Assembly (NCBI GenBank): GCA_019454045.1
Contig: SKCR01017720.1
Span: 1-64,000 of the forward strand
Source: Zanthoxylum bungeanum
Lineage: Eukaryota; Streptophyta; Magnoliopsida; Sapindales; Rutaceae
Direction: 5' to 3'
DNA: 64,000 nucleotides
The notes beneath the pieces are model-generated. The model was given only the letters and a program-made list of their open reading frames with translations, made no database searches and had not been told where the DNA came from. Shown piece after piece: positions 10,712-20,582 of this stretch (position 1 is its first letter; the number at the start of each line of letters is the position of its first letter). A program made the translations under genes and the position numbers.

Positions 10712-12639
10712 TGTTGGACATTATGACCCATAGCGTCACTATTTGCACAGATCATTGTGTTGTTGTAGCAAATTAACTATGTGACAAAGAAATTGCACTC
10801 TCATCATTTGTGATCAGATCACCATAGATATATAAATGAAGAGAGGTCCCTATGATTAGTTCCTGGATTGAGATGATATGAGACAGTATCAGTCCACGAA
10901 GGATTAATCATTAAATATCCCTAGCCGTAGTATTATCGAGACTGGACATCGATAATGCGGAATAGGCTAGTATTGCACTTGTGCGCGTTGTGAGGGCACA
11001 ACGGCATAGTTCTCATATATATAAGTATTGGATACTTGTGCAAGTGCGATAGGAGGTCGTGTTTCACCGATGGTACGGGAAACAGCTTCGCTCTGGATAG
11101 ACCCTTCGGAATCCCATTGGTATTATGACTAGGTGTCTATGGGAGGCCGAAATCAAGGTAGGTGTGTATAGTCTTAACCTGAGACTTACATCGCTAATAC
11201 TTACGACAATCGGTAAACTTGGTTTTTGGTGGGGGGGATCTTAACTGGTTCTGTGTTCACCTCTTCTGGGTTTATCAGGAATCGTAGTGTATTGGATGTG
11301 ATGTCAAGACGAAAGTGTCACTCCAGTCATAATGGAGATGATGTCACGCAGGATACGGTATTAGTGCTCTTTTAGTGATGCAATCCATCGTGATATTATG
11401 ACCAGGTCATGAATATCCGATTATAGAGACTAGTTACCAGACATCCGATATGTGTTTCGGACGGGGCAGACACTTATCCAACCCCAGCCCTAGCACGTGA
11501 TTATCCGATACTGGGCCAATATGCACAATACAATTGTATACTACGCTTGATACAGATCTAGATATTCTTTGATGAATATGTCCGGAGAACTTGGGAAGAC
11601 TTGGTGCTTTGCTAGGAGTCGACCTTGTCTCGTAAATCGGTAGAACTAGTACTTGGTACGTACGTGATTCGGATACTCCGACGACCGTATTTACTGCCAG
11701 ATTATCCGGGGATCTCATGGGTCGCTTCCCGATAATCCACCGATGACGCACAATTCGCACTCTTGAATAATCTGGGATTATACAGAAGAGAGAGAAAATT
11801 AATCTAGGATTAATAACGTAGATGTTTTATCCGGGATAAAATGTCTCTAAAGAGAGAGAACGATTAATTCGGAATTAATCGATGAATAATATATTCGATA
11901 TATTAAATGAAATTAGATTTCGACGCGGAATTAAAATTAGATTTTAATTCGGGCAAACGAGTTAATTCAGAATTAATTCGTTAGCGACGTAAATAATAAT
12001 TTCGCCAGGCGTAATTATTTATTTAAATTCGATTGAATTAACGTCGCGACGTAAGCTCGGTATTTCGGAAATATCGAACCCGAACGCGTGAGTGCACGTG
12101 GGCCCACTTTCATTTGGAAACGTGTGGGGCCCACATGACACATGTCATTCTAATGCTTTGCATGTAGATAGTGTACAATGCACTCAATGTTATTGCATGG
12201 AAATTGAGTGTTTGACACTCTAAGCTATTGCATGTGTTGTGTCATAAATTTATTATTAATTTAATAAATTATGGCATAAATATAAATTGATTTTTGGTAA
12301 ATCATTTTAAAAACATAACACAACTTCTTCTCTCTCAAATTCTCTCTTCTCTCTCACGCCAAAACACATTCTGCTCACTGTTTTTGACTGGTTTTGGGCG
12401 TGACTTTGGGAAGCAAGGGTTGGGTTTTCATGGTGAAAACCGCAAGTGCTAGCACACTACGAGTCTTGCGAAGGTGGTAGGGAGGTTCCCCCATGAGACG
12501 GGATCCATCCGACGAAGATTGGAACTCCGTTTCTTCACTCAATATTCTGTTTTGCAGGGACAGTGGACTGCATACAGTGGGCGTGAAAGGCAGTACGTTT
12601 TTGGCCTTGATTCGTTTGGTTTTCTATAAGGTCCCAAGA
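10712..12639 (+). mobile_element. Solo copia LTR inserted in the minus-strand copia element
   Basis: It starts TGTTGGACA and follows the same course as the LTRs at 43224 and 51042: 'atgacccatagc', 'cctggattgagatgatatgagac', 'cgggatctcatgggtcgcttcccg' type landmarks, and 'gagtcttgcgaaggtg'. It is flanked by the 5-bp duplication gttta (10707-10711 and 12640-12644). Removing it together with one gttta rejoins the GAG-pre-integrase reading frame exactly. The right terminus is odd: it reads '...ggtcccaaga' rather than the family's '...aacccaaca' (see findings). Confidence 0.88.
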
Positions 12640-12720
12640 GTTTAAAGCTCCATTCTTTATCAACCTATCTATCCGGACAAGGCAAATATGACAAAGTCTA
12701 AGATGCCACTTAATGACCAA
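12640..12720 (-). pseudogene. copia GAG-pre-integrase fragment (N-terminal half)
   Basis: On the minus strand the frame reads 'WHLRLCHICLVRIDRLIKNG', the His-containing first half of the copia GAG-pre-integrase zinc domain (usually WHxRLGHI..). It breaks at the solo-LTR junction and continues in frame at 10711. Together the two halves give the expected H..H..C..C arrangement. Confidence 0.83.
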
Positions 12721-12969
12721 GGCAAATATGTGTCATCTGGAGAAATATTTTACTATTTAATTTTAGGTTTTTCAATCTTAAACATTTCAGTATTGAACAG
12801 TGAATTATGTGTTAACAGCCTTAACAAATATAAATTATTTTTTAGTTTACTGTGCATATAATTAATCAATTTATACCAATAATAACCAAATTACTATTAA
12901 AAGAAACCGAAAAACTATTATCCAATAGAGATTCGATAATAAGTAAATCGTATTTACCTGCAGCCTTTT

Positions 12970-13806
12970 TCGCTTTTACCTAAGCAAGGTATTTAGGACA
13001 GTTCCTTTTCCCGTGCCCATCTTTGTTGCAGTGGAAACACTTTCCCTTGGGCTTGGCATCCTTGGAGCCTTTCTTGTTCTCCTTCTTCATAGGCTTTTCC
13101 TTAGCCTTCCTAATACCTTTCTTCTGGTTCTTAGCAGATTTAGAAGATTCGATATCATTTGCCCCTCATCGGGCCTACGAGGATCCACCGACATGAACTC
13201 ATAATGGGTGAGCTCATTTACGAGCCGAGTCAAAGTAAAAGACAACTTGTTCATAATATAATTGCTTTTAAACTGCAGGAAACTCTTCGGAAGAGTTTCC
13301 ATGATCATGGTCACCTGGCTACGCTCATCAATATGAGCTCCATGAGTTTCTACCGTATTGAGATAGGTCATCATCCTTAAGACGTGCTCTCGGACTGATG
13401 TCTATTCCTTCATCCAAACGGTCATCGCATAGACCATGGCCTCATGACACTGATGCTCTAAAGGATTCTCGAACATGCCTTGCAATAACTCCATTATATG
13501 AGATGCTGTAGTCATAGGCACATACTTTGCAGTAAGAACCTCAGACATCCCTACTAGCAAGTAGCAGCGGGCTTTCTCATTAGTCGCGACCCATTTTTGG
13601 TAGGCATCGCCTACAGCTTGGCAAGAGTTTCTGACCGGCTCGGGAGGACACTCCTCCGTCAGGACAAACTTAAGGTCTTCACATACCATAATGGCGTTCT
13701 TGTTAATTTCCCATTTTAAATAATTTTCTCCCGTTAATTTATCATTAGAGAGAATGGCAATTACTGGAGAATCAATGGCTGAAAATAAAATAAAGTAAAC
13801 ATGCAT
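12970..13806 (-). pseudogene. copia gag pseudogene with CCHC zinc knuckle
   Basis: The frame starting at 13806 contains typical copia Gag (UBN2-type) landmarks: 'LTGENYLKW', 'WVATNEKARCYLL' and 'MFENPLEHQCHEA'. A stop near 13400 interrupts it. The same frame continues with 'MIMETLPKSFLQFKSNY' and 'LTRLVNELTHYE'. A frameshift near 13140 then leads to a basic Lys-rich tail and a clean nucleic-acid-binding knuckle 'CFHCNKDGHGKRNC' (CX2CX4HX4C) at about 12990-13035. The protein would coat the element's RNA. With a stop and a frameshift it is non-functional. Confidence 0.87.
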
Positions 13807-15461
13807 TTAATATTCATTCATCGAATATTAAAATTATCAAATATTTAGGCATAAAATTAAACATGATTCATGGACCATGAATAATAAATTAGAAACCTAA
13901 TAGAATGACTATGCCACGAAAATATATCATCATACAAATAAGTGCCGCCATAGGGTAGGTCAAGTATTTACATGATAGATCGAGACAATCTCAATTTATT
14001 AATATATACGAGAATAATTCTTATTCCTATATTAACCAACCATCGTTTGATTTTATCAAGGACTTTCGATTAACATTTTATCATTCATTTGTGTGTGACC
14101 CGTTGTTTCAGAACCATTGGACTTAACTAGTGAAGTGCTGCCGTAGGGTAGGTCAGTTCACTAGATACATCTAGAGTCCATATCCTTTCGGAATCCAAAC
14201 TTGATATTGACCCAAAATGGACATCATCTGTAGGGGACGAAAACAAAGTCGTCTCGAGGCGCCTTTTGAATCTCACGTTTTAGGACTAAAAAAGGAGATT
14301 GCAGGATATATTGTCATATATCCCTCTCCCACTCACCATTTTAAATCTAAGGTTTCTATTTAAAATTTGTATTATTTTATTTACTAGTGTGAATAAATTT
14401 ATGCGCGGCCTAAAACATAATTTTCATTTACACTAGTGCACTATTAGAGATCTTTCCAATTTTAAGCCTTAAAATTTTAATTCACTAATATCTATTAGTC
14501 TATAATTATTTTACTCAATTAAACTAATTTAACTAAGTTAGGTTTAGTGACCTAATTTATTTTAACTCTTAAATATTGGTACACTAATAAGTTTAAAATT
14601 TAAAATTCTAAAATGGATAAAATTTATAATTAAACCATTTAATTAATATAAGCGTGTTATAAATTCCAATGTTACATGGAGTTGTATCCCGAGTGCAGAT
14701 AAAATTATCGTCCATTCGAAATCGGCTATGGAATTTACATCTGGGTTTCCATCCTATAAACTAATGGAATTCATGGTGCACTTATTAAGCCCATTATCTT
14801 AGAATTTTCAATTTTAAACCTTAAACCAATTAATCTAATTAATCGTTTTTCTTGAATGTCATATTCCAATTTAACCATTTTAAATTACATAAAATCATAT
14901 TTTATGTCTATAATATTCTTACATCCAAAACATGTTATGGCATGTGAAATGCAAAAGTAGACATCCTAAGGTATATGGCATGTTGTTCAAACATTTCGAA
15001 TTTAAACATACATATAAATAAAAAAAAATTGCATTGACCGGAATCTTATTTTTCCTATACCAATCTAATTAGTACATAAAATTTCAAGGCATCCATTGGT
15101 CTTCAAATCTTGCTTCATGGTAGTGTTGGCTCCTTTTACGACTTTGTTACTCAAAATTACAAAGAATGAAATTTTACAAAAGAAAATTAAATTACAACAT
15201 TTGCAAAAATTGACATTATGGTCTTACATCCCAAAACCAAAATCAACATAAAAATAAGAGATGGAAAAATTTACGATCAATACTAAAATCATTCATCACA
15301 TGAATCAACAATTAAACACTCATCTCATGAATATTAATTTGTGCCTACTTATCTAAACATGCATATAATTATTTATATCTCATATAAAAAATTAAAATAG
15401 TAACATTAAATGAAAAATAGAAGGGTTAAGAATACTTTTCTACCTCGTTCTTGATGCCAAT
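13807..15461 (-). other. Leader / noncoding DNA of the minus-strand copia element
   Basis: AT-rich sequence between gag and the 5' LTR; no coding domain seen. The primer site is degenerate: on the minus strand 'ttggcatcaagaac' (about 15448-15461) replaces the usual Met-type site next to the LTR. Confidence 0.6.
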
Positions 15462-17342
15462 TATAGGAACCGATTTCCAAGTGCAGCGGAAGCGCCTTAG
15501 GCATACAGGATCAGATTTGAAAAACTTTATGCCCTACCCTTCACTTGGCCGAATATGACCAGCTTCTTTACTGAGTTCTTTCTCATGTTTTTAACAAAAT
15601 TTCAGCCCCCAAATAACGACTTAAATCTGGACTATTTTCGACCCGAGATGCGTCCAGCTCACTGTCCAAATCAACCTCTATTTCCTTGATCCATACCAGT
15701 GTTTCGGGTTTGATTTTTCAGTTACAAATAGCCTCACAACAGTCCTAAACCACCCCTTAATGTTTCCTAATTTTTCTGAATTAGAACAAAAAAAATGGAG
15801 CCCCGAAACACAACACAAAGTGGCGGCAATGAGCAAAATCTGCTCACCACCGTGAGGTGATGTAGAGAAGGAGAAGACGATGATTTTTGTTCGGCACCAA
15901 ATAGCCTTCCATGCTATGTCTCGCAACTAACATAAATAGTGTGGGCTATACTCACAAACTATTTTCTAAACTCTTTAAAAATCAAAAGGAGTCACACAAG
16001 ATTTGTTGTTTTGATTTTTCTTGTTCTTGTTTTTCCTTCAACTCTTAAGAGAAAAACTTAGAACATCAAAGGTGGTTAGAGTTAGGATGGGATATGTTAG
16101 GCAAAAGAAAATATTTTTTCTTTATATACCTAAGATTTTTATTTTCAAAATAAAACCAAAATCTTTTCCCCTCCTTATAGCAAGAATCGACAAACCCTAG
16201 TATTTTTGTCAAAATTTTGTAACATCAAATTCAATTTCCTTAATGGAAAAAGATGGTATAAAAATAAATATGCTATCACTATTTTAAAGTGGAACATCCA
16301 AAACCAACCAAAGGTTTTCAAAAAATTATTTTTGGAAAAATGAAATTATATCTTTATTAAATTATATGTATTTTAATATCTTATAATAAATAATTTTCAT
16401 ATGATCATTTATTATAAAAACCATATATTAAAATTAATATATAGTTTCAAGTGTGACAAAATTTATTATTAATCATATTAATAATATATATATGTGGGTA
16501 TATAATTGGATTATCCAATCATATTTAATCTGCTACAGCATATCGAGCTAGTACGGATATCAAATGGACCTACGATTCCGAGCTCCAATAATCCAAGAAT
16601 ATTAATTAAACTATTGATTAAATATTTTGAATTATTAATTTCGTGTTATTCCACTAAAAATCTGAAGCTGCACTCTCGTTGCCATAAATAGATAAAATAA
16701 GTGGAACTACTTCATCGATATAGTCATTACATACAGATTGACCATTCACGAGTATCTCATAATTAGAGTCGGGTCATAATGTCCGTTATAACCCTCTAAT
16801 TTTTTTACCTTAGTTACCATTGATTCTCTAATGAACGATTTATTCATAATAATTATGAATGTTAATTTTTCTATTCGTAATAGAAGGACTTGAGCGCTTT
16901 AATCGTTCAAGTACCGAATAACCCCTTAAGGAATATATTCCTTCACTTCTCGCAAGAAGGATTGAACTCCCTATCTATGTAAGACATCCTCAGCTATACA
17001 CCAAATAATGTCATCAATTCTCATGTCTCCACATGGATGATCCCGGATTAAGATTGCCATACAATTATAGAATGGAATGCATCTATAGATAAATAACAAG
17101 CAAAGTACCCGCTTTGTTTGCTCTCTGTGGACTATTTTACATTACTAACGTCAGACTTAAATCCTCTTATATATGACACTCGTACACTAAGCCTGATGAC
17201 ACATGAGTAATCTAGGGTAAACAAGATATTTTACAATATGAAATATTAAACAAACACTTTGATAAATGAATAATGCATATTTTATTTCATAAAATATAAT
17301 TTCATTTACATTAAATGAATCTCTAGGGTATATATCCCAACA
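15462..17342 (-). repeat. 5' LTR of the minus-strand copia element
   Basis: About 1.88 kb. On the minus strand it starts TGTTGGGATATATACC (17342) and ends '...cggttcctata' (15462) beside the degenerate Met primer site. The right end matches the 3' LTR fragment at 9927-10086. Confidence 0.78.
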
Positions 17343-17671
17343 CTTTCCGCCAATGCAGTATCATGGACAGGCTGACTTAGGAGAAACATTAAGCTCTTGT
17401 GGTCAGTCTCATATGGGTTAAGTTCTTATAAGCAAGACATCAATTGACCTTAGCGCCTGTCTGGACATGACTCTCAGGAACAAGTATGGTAATATGATCG
17501 GGTTTGATCTGAGATATGCATGGCTATTGCATAATAAGATCATTGGCTATACTTCTAGGAGAATTAAGGAGTATAATGGTAATACCCTAGGCACGATGGG
17601 ATGTTGGCGAAAGTCATATATGGCATATAAGGATTGAAGTGATGTTTTGAGGAGTTTAAGGCACGATATTA
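17343..17671. other. Unassigned sequence between copia element and CACTA-type end
   Basis: No ORF of note, repeat or family landmark recognised. It is presumably older flanking sequence. Confidence 0.4.
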
Positions 17672-17835
17672 CACTATAACAAAAATGATTTTTTGTGACG
17701 AAAATTTAGTAGAGAAATAAATTTATCCGCTAAAAGTTTACATTTAATGGGGAAATTTAATTTCGCCACTAAATTTAATTTTGGCAAAAAAAATTATTTT
17801 TAGTGGGGAAAACTTTTTCCCCACTAATTGATATT
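17672..17835 (+). mobile_element. CACTA-type (En/Spm) transposon terminus
   Basis: The sequence opens 'cactataacaaaaatga' and continues 'ttttttgtgacgaaa', very like the ends of plant CACTA transposons (CACTACAA.AAAA..). Subterminal short repeats follow in both orientations ('tagtagagaaa', 'cgccactaaa', 'tagtggggaaa', 'ccccactaa'), as expected for transposase-binding sites. The bases before it (att/tta) could be part of a 3-bp duplication. The other end is not seen in the window. Downstream gene fragments (18551-19199, 39300-39422, 57949-58693) would be cargo of this element. Confidence 0.6.
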
Positions 17836-18550
17836 ATAAACGGGCACCCAACTTCCCATTTTCACGACCTCTTCTACTACCAAAATAAAATTTCATTATT
17901 TGTTTACAGAGACCCACTTCTTCCAAAATGAAACTTCCTTCATCACCAAACATTAACAAGCCCTGATCCTCCATTAACAAACCATAATCCTCCATTTTTT
18001 CTTCATCAAAATGAAACCCTAACCCATTTCAACTCTTCCCTCGCCACTTCTTTCTTCATCCTTCGCCTTTTCAAAATGTCCCTAACCCATTACACGAGGA
18101 CCTAAGCTCTATAATTTTGAAAAATGGAGAGCATACAAGGTTGTTTATAGAAGGTAATGAAAATATGTCACTGTTTGTTAGTGTTGTACATGGTCTTAAG
18201 CAAGAATTTGTTTCTCATAATCGAAATAATCAATTGAGTTGTTTCCAATTACTTTGAATTCAGATATGCTAGTATGTACTTCTGTATGTGCATTGATCAG
18301 GAAGACAACGAATTAGAGATCCTTGAAATAATTCATCATTTTGTTGAGATTCTCGACAGATACTTCGACAACGAATTAGAGATCCTTTCCCCCTGTTGTC
18401 TAAATTGCCTTTGGTTGTCAGTTTCCACTTTTCTAATTGCGTTATATTTTTGTTTCGTGAGTTGTAGGATTCCTTGGTGGAAACTGCCAAAGAGCAGGCT
18501 AGTTCAATTAGTTATATAATTGATTCTACCCAGTTTTCTGGGTTTTCGCA
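17836..18550 (+). other. Non-coding stretch before the kinase exons
   Basis: Leader-like sequence with 'ccctaaccc' stretches and 'atgaaaccct' words. A 21-bp direct repeat ('gacaacgaattagagatcct') occurs at 18303 and 18368. The 3' end is intron-like and reaches a splice acceptor ('ttttcgcag') at about 18550. Confidence 0.45.
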
Positions 18551-19199
18551 GCAGCGAAAGTTGAAGCCATTGGTCATGTGCGCCACAAAAATTTAGCTCG
18601 TCTCCTAGGGTATTGTATTGAAGGAACACATAGGTACATTTTCTTTAACTTATGTTGCTATAGGCTTTAAATTTTAGATTTTTTCCTTACAATGATTTGT
18701 TTTAACTACATATTTACTGAGCTCTTATAGAGGAAAATTAAGAGATTCTTTTATCATCATTTACATTTAGTTACTGCTTTGCCAATATTAAACCGTATGT
18801 TCTCATTTACTATAATTATAATCACAGGATGTTGGTTTATGAGTATGTCAATAATTGAAACTTAGAACAATGGCTTCATGCAGCTATGCGTCAGCATGGA
18901 TATCTTACCTGGGAAGCCCGTATGAAGGGTCTCACTGGCACAGCTAAGTCGTAAGTAATTATTTACATCCTTTTTTCAGCTCTCTAGTTCTCATTTGATA
19001 TGATATACTTGTTTCAGTCTTGCCTATTTGCATGAGTCCATTGAGCCAAAAGTCGTTCACCGAGACATTAAATCAAGCAATATATTGATTTACGATGACT
19101 TTAATGCAAAAAATTTCTGATTTTGGCTTGGCTAAGTTGCTAGGTGATGGGAAAAGCCATGTCTCAACTCGAGTTACGGGCACATTTGGGTAACATTTG
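18551..19199 (+). pseudogene. Receptor-like protein kinase fragment, exons with introns (part 1)
   Basis: Three exons with plant splice signals are seen: 18551-18633, 18828-18950 and 19018-19189. They encode consecutive parts of a Ser/Thr kinase domain of the plant receptor-like kinase group with the 'GHVRHKN' signature: '[19 protein letters not shown]', 'RMLVYEYVNN', '[10 protein letters not shown]', the catalytic loop '[12 protein letters not shown]', and 'ISDFGLAK'. Breaks are TGA for Gly after 'EYVNN', an extra A before 'ISDFG' that shifts the frame, and a 10-bp duplication at the last splice donor. The fragment lacks the extracellular and membrane parts and the ATP-binding loop. It continues at 39300 after element A, so A landed in the intron after the activation-loop exon. 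Confidence 0.88.
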
Positions 19200-19209
19200 G
19201 GTAAGTATG

Positions 19210-19827
19210 TGTTGACAGAGGAAATTCTAGTCACCCTGTAACGATATTGCCAAAAGACGAAGGAAATAACGAAGTGAGGAAGGACGATGGAGCGAAGAGC
19301 GACGAAGAGCTTGAGACGACCGAATTAGCGGTTAGGACGAAAATGCATGATGCAGTTGCTTCCACGATCGCAGAAGTTGGACGGTTTTCCCTCCACAACC
19401 GAGCAGTTGAGACACGCAGCTCAACGGTTACAGGCACGATCCAGCAACTGCAGGGAGCTACTGGGACCGCCCAAGCAGTTTACAAGCTTCACTATAAAAG
19501 CTCAACCCACGATCAAGCAGTTGAGACGCACAGCCCAACGGTTGAAGGCATGATCCAGCAGCTGCAGGGAGATACTGGGACTGCCCAAGCAGTTTACAAG
19601 TTTCACTATAAAAGCTCACTCGTACAGAGAGAAATGCCCGATCAAATGAAGACTCAAACGAGCATATTTTTTATCTTTTAGCTTTATAACCTTTAGGACT
19701 GTAATTTGTGCGCTTGTGCCCCTTGGAGGCTTATTCACTTAATCAAACACCCCTTGCTAGGACTTTGTCTCAGGAGGTTTGAACCTTACACGCTTCTTCT
19801 TCTTCACGCATAAAAATCGCGCAAACA
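19210..19827 (+). repeat. 5' LTR of element A
   Basis: It starts TGTTGACAG and ends 'cgcgcaaaca', and matches 38545-39164. It contains a 114-bp tandem duplication (about 19395-19620) that includes the core promoter: 'ctataaaagctca' occurs at 19492 and again at 19606. Both LTRs have the duplication, so it predates insertion. Confidence 0.92.
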
Positions 19828-19832
19828 GTTTT

Positions 19833-19850
19833 TGGCGACCACAGTGGGAG
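19833..19850 (+). promoter_or_regulatory. Primer-binding site of element A
   Basis: 'tggcgaccacagtgggag' begins five bases after the LTR end, in the position and style (TGGCGAC..) of primer sites of Tat/Ogre-type elements. The exact tRNA was not checked. Confidence 0.65.
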
Positions 19851-19870
19851 AATTGGTGTAAATAGTGGAG

Positions 19871-20582
19871 ATGCCTCCGAAAAGAAATGCTCAAACTGGC
19901 TCTCGAGCGCGGAGGAAGGAGGACTGGAGCAAACCAACCAGCCCCACATTCCAGCCGTAGTCGGTCATTTCGAGGGTCTGGCAGACGCTAGTCGATACGA
20001 ACCTATGAGGGAGCTCGGCCCTAACGCGGTACGCGTGTTGTTCGGTGAATTCACACAGGACGTTGTCGAGCAGGTTAGTCTTCAAAATGCGCATGTCATA
20101 GATAAATTCGTATCAACTAGCACTCACATTACGAAAACATGGCCAAACATCTAAGCTCGTTGAATGAATTAATGGCCAAATGTGTGAACGGCGGGACGGC
20201 GCTGCCGTGGACTACGCCCCTCCCTGCACCAAGCAGTTAGGAGGCTGGTTCTAGTAATGTTCCTGCGCAAGGGACCAACATCCCTACGGTTCTCAGGGGA
20301 GGAATAAGTCGTGGGGGCAATGGCCCACAATTAGGGCCAAATATGCACCAAGGGCCAAGTATGGCACAACATGAAGTGGTGTTGCCTCAAGGCATCCAGG
20401 CTTCTCAGGGGCAGAATCACGATTATGTCCCACTTTTGAGAGGACCGCAGCCGCCACCCATAGCTGTGCCATTTAATGGCAACGATATATTAAGGGAACA
20501 AATGACCGAGATCCTTCAAGACCAATTCGGTCTAGGCATACGGCCAATTCGGCCATGATATCAGAAGCCGTATCCTGATTGG
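19871..20582 (+). pseudogene. Truncated gag N-terminus of element A
   Basis: The start codon at 19871 opens 'MPPKRNAQTGSRARR', and a stop or frameshift follows within about 30 codons. Further along, another frame (20343-20558) reads '...PFNGNDILREQMTEILQDQ' and 'FGLGIRPIRP', then a stop and 'YQKPYPDWID'. This is the conserved N-terminal region of Tat-lineage Gag. Homology ends sharply at about 20582, where the antisense gene begins, so the Gag core and all of pol are deleted. Confidence 0.72.

Larger units (their letters stand above)
9927..17342 (-). mobile_element. Ty1/copia element, minus strand, deleted and interrupted
   Basis: Reading right to left it has a 5' LTR (15462-17342), a leader, a gag pseudogene (12970-13806), a GAG-pre-integrase/integrase fragment split by a solo LTR, a polypurine tract (about 10087-10103) and the first 160 bp of a 3' LTR (9927-10086). 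Reverse transcriptase and RNase H are absent: the integrase remnant stops near 10350 and AT-rich sequence follows. The element cannot move by itself. Confidence 0.85.

Noticed and set aside
11434..11760. 108-codon minus-strand ORF in the solo LTR
   Set aside because: Lies wholly inside an LTR; the corresponding region of the sister LTRs (43941-44231) is open only by chance and the proteins differ in frame.
18303..18390. 21-bp direct repeat as a possible transposon footprint
   Set aside because: No terminal inverted repeats or TSD around it; more likely a local duplication.
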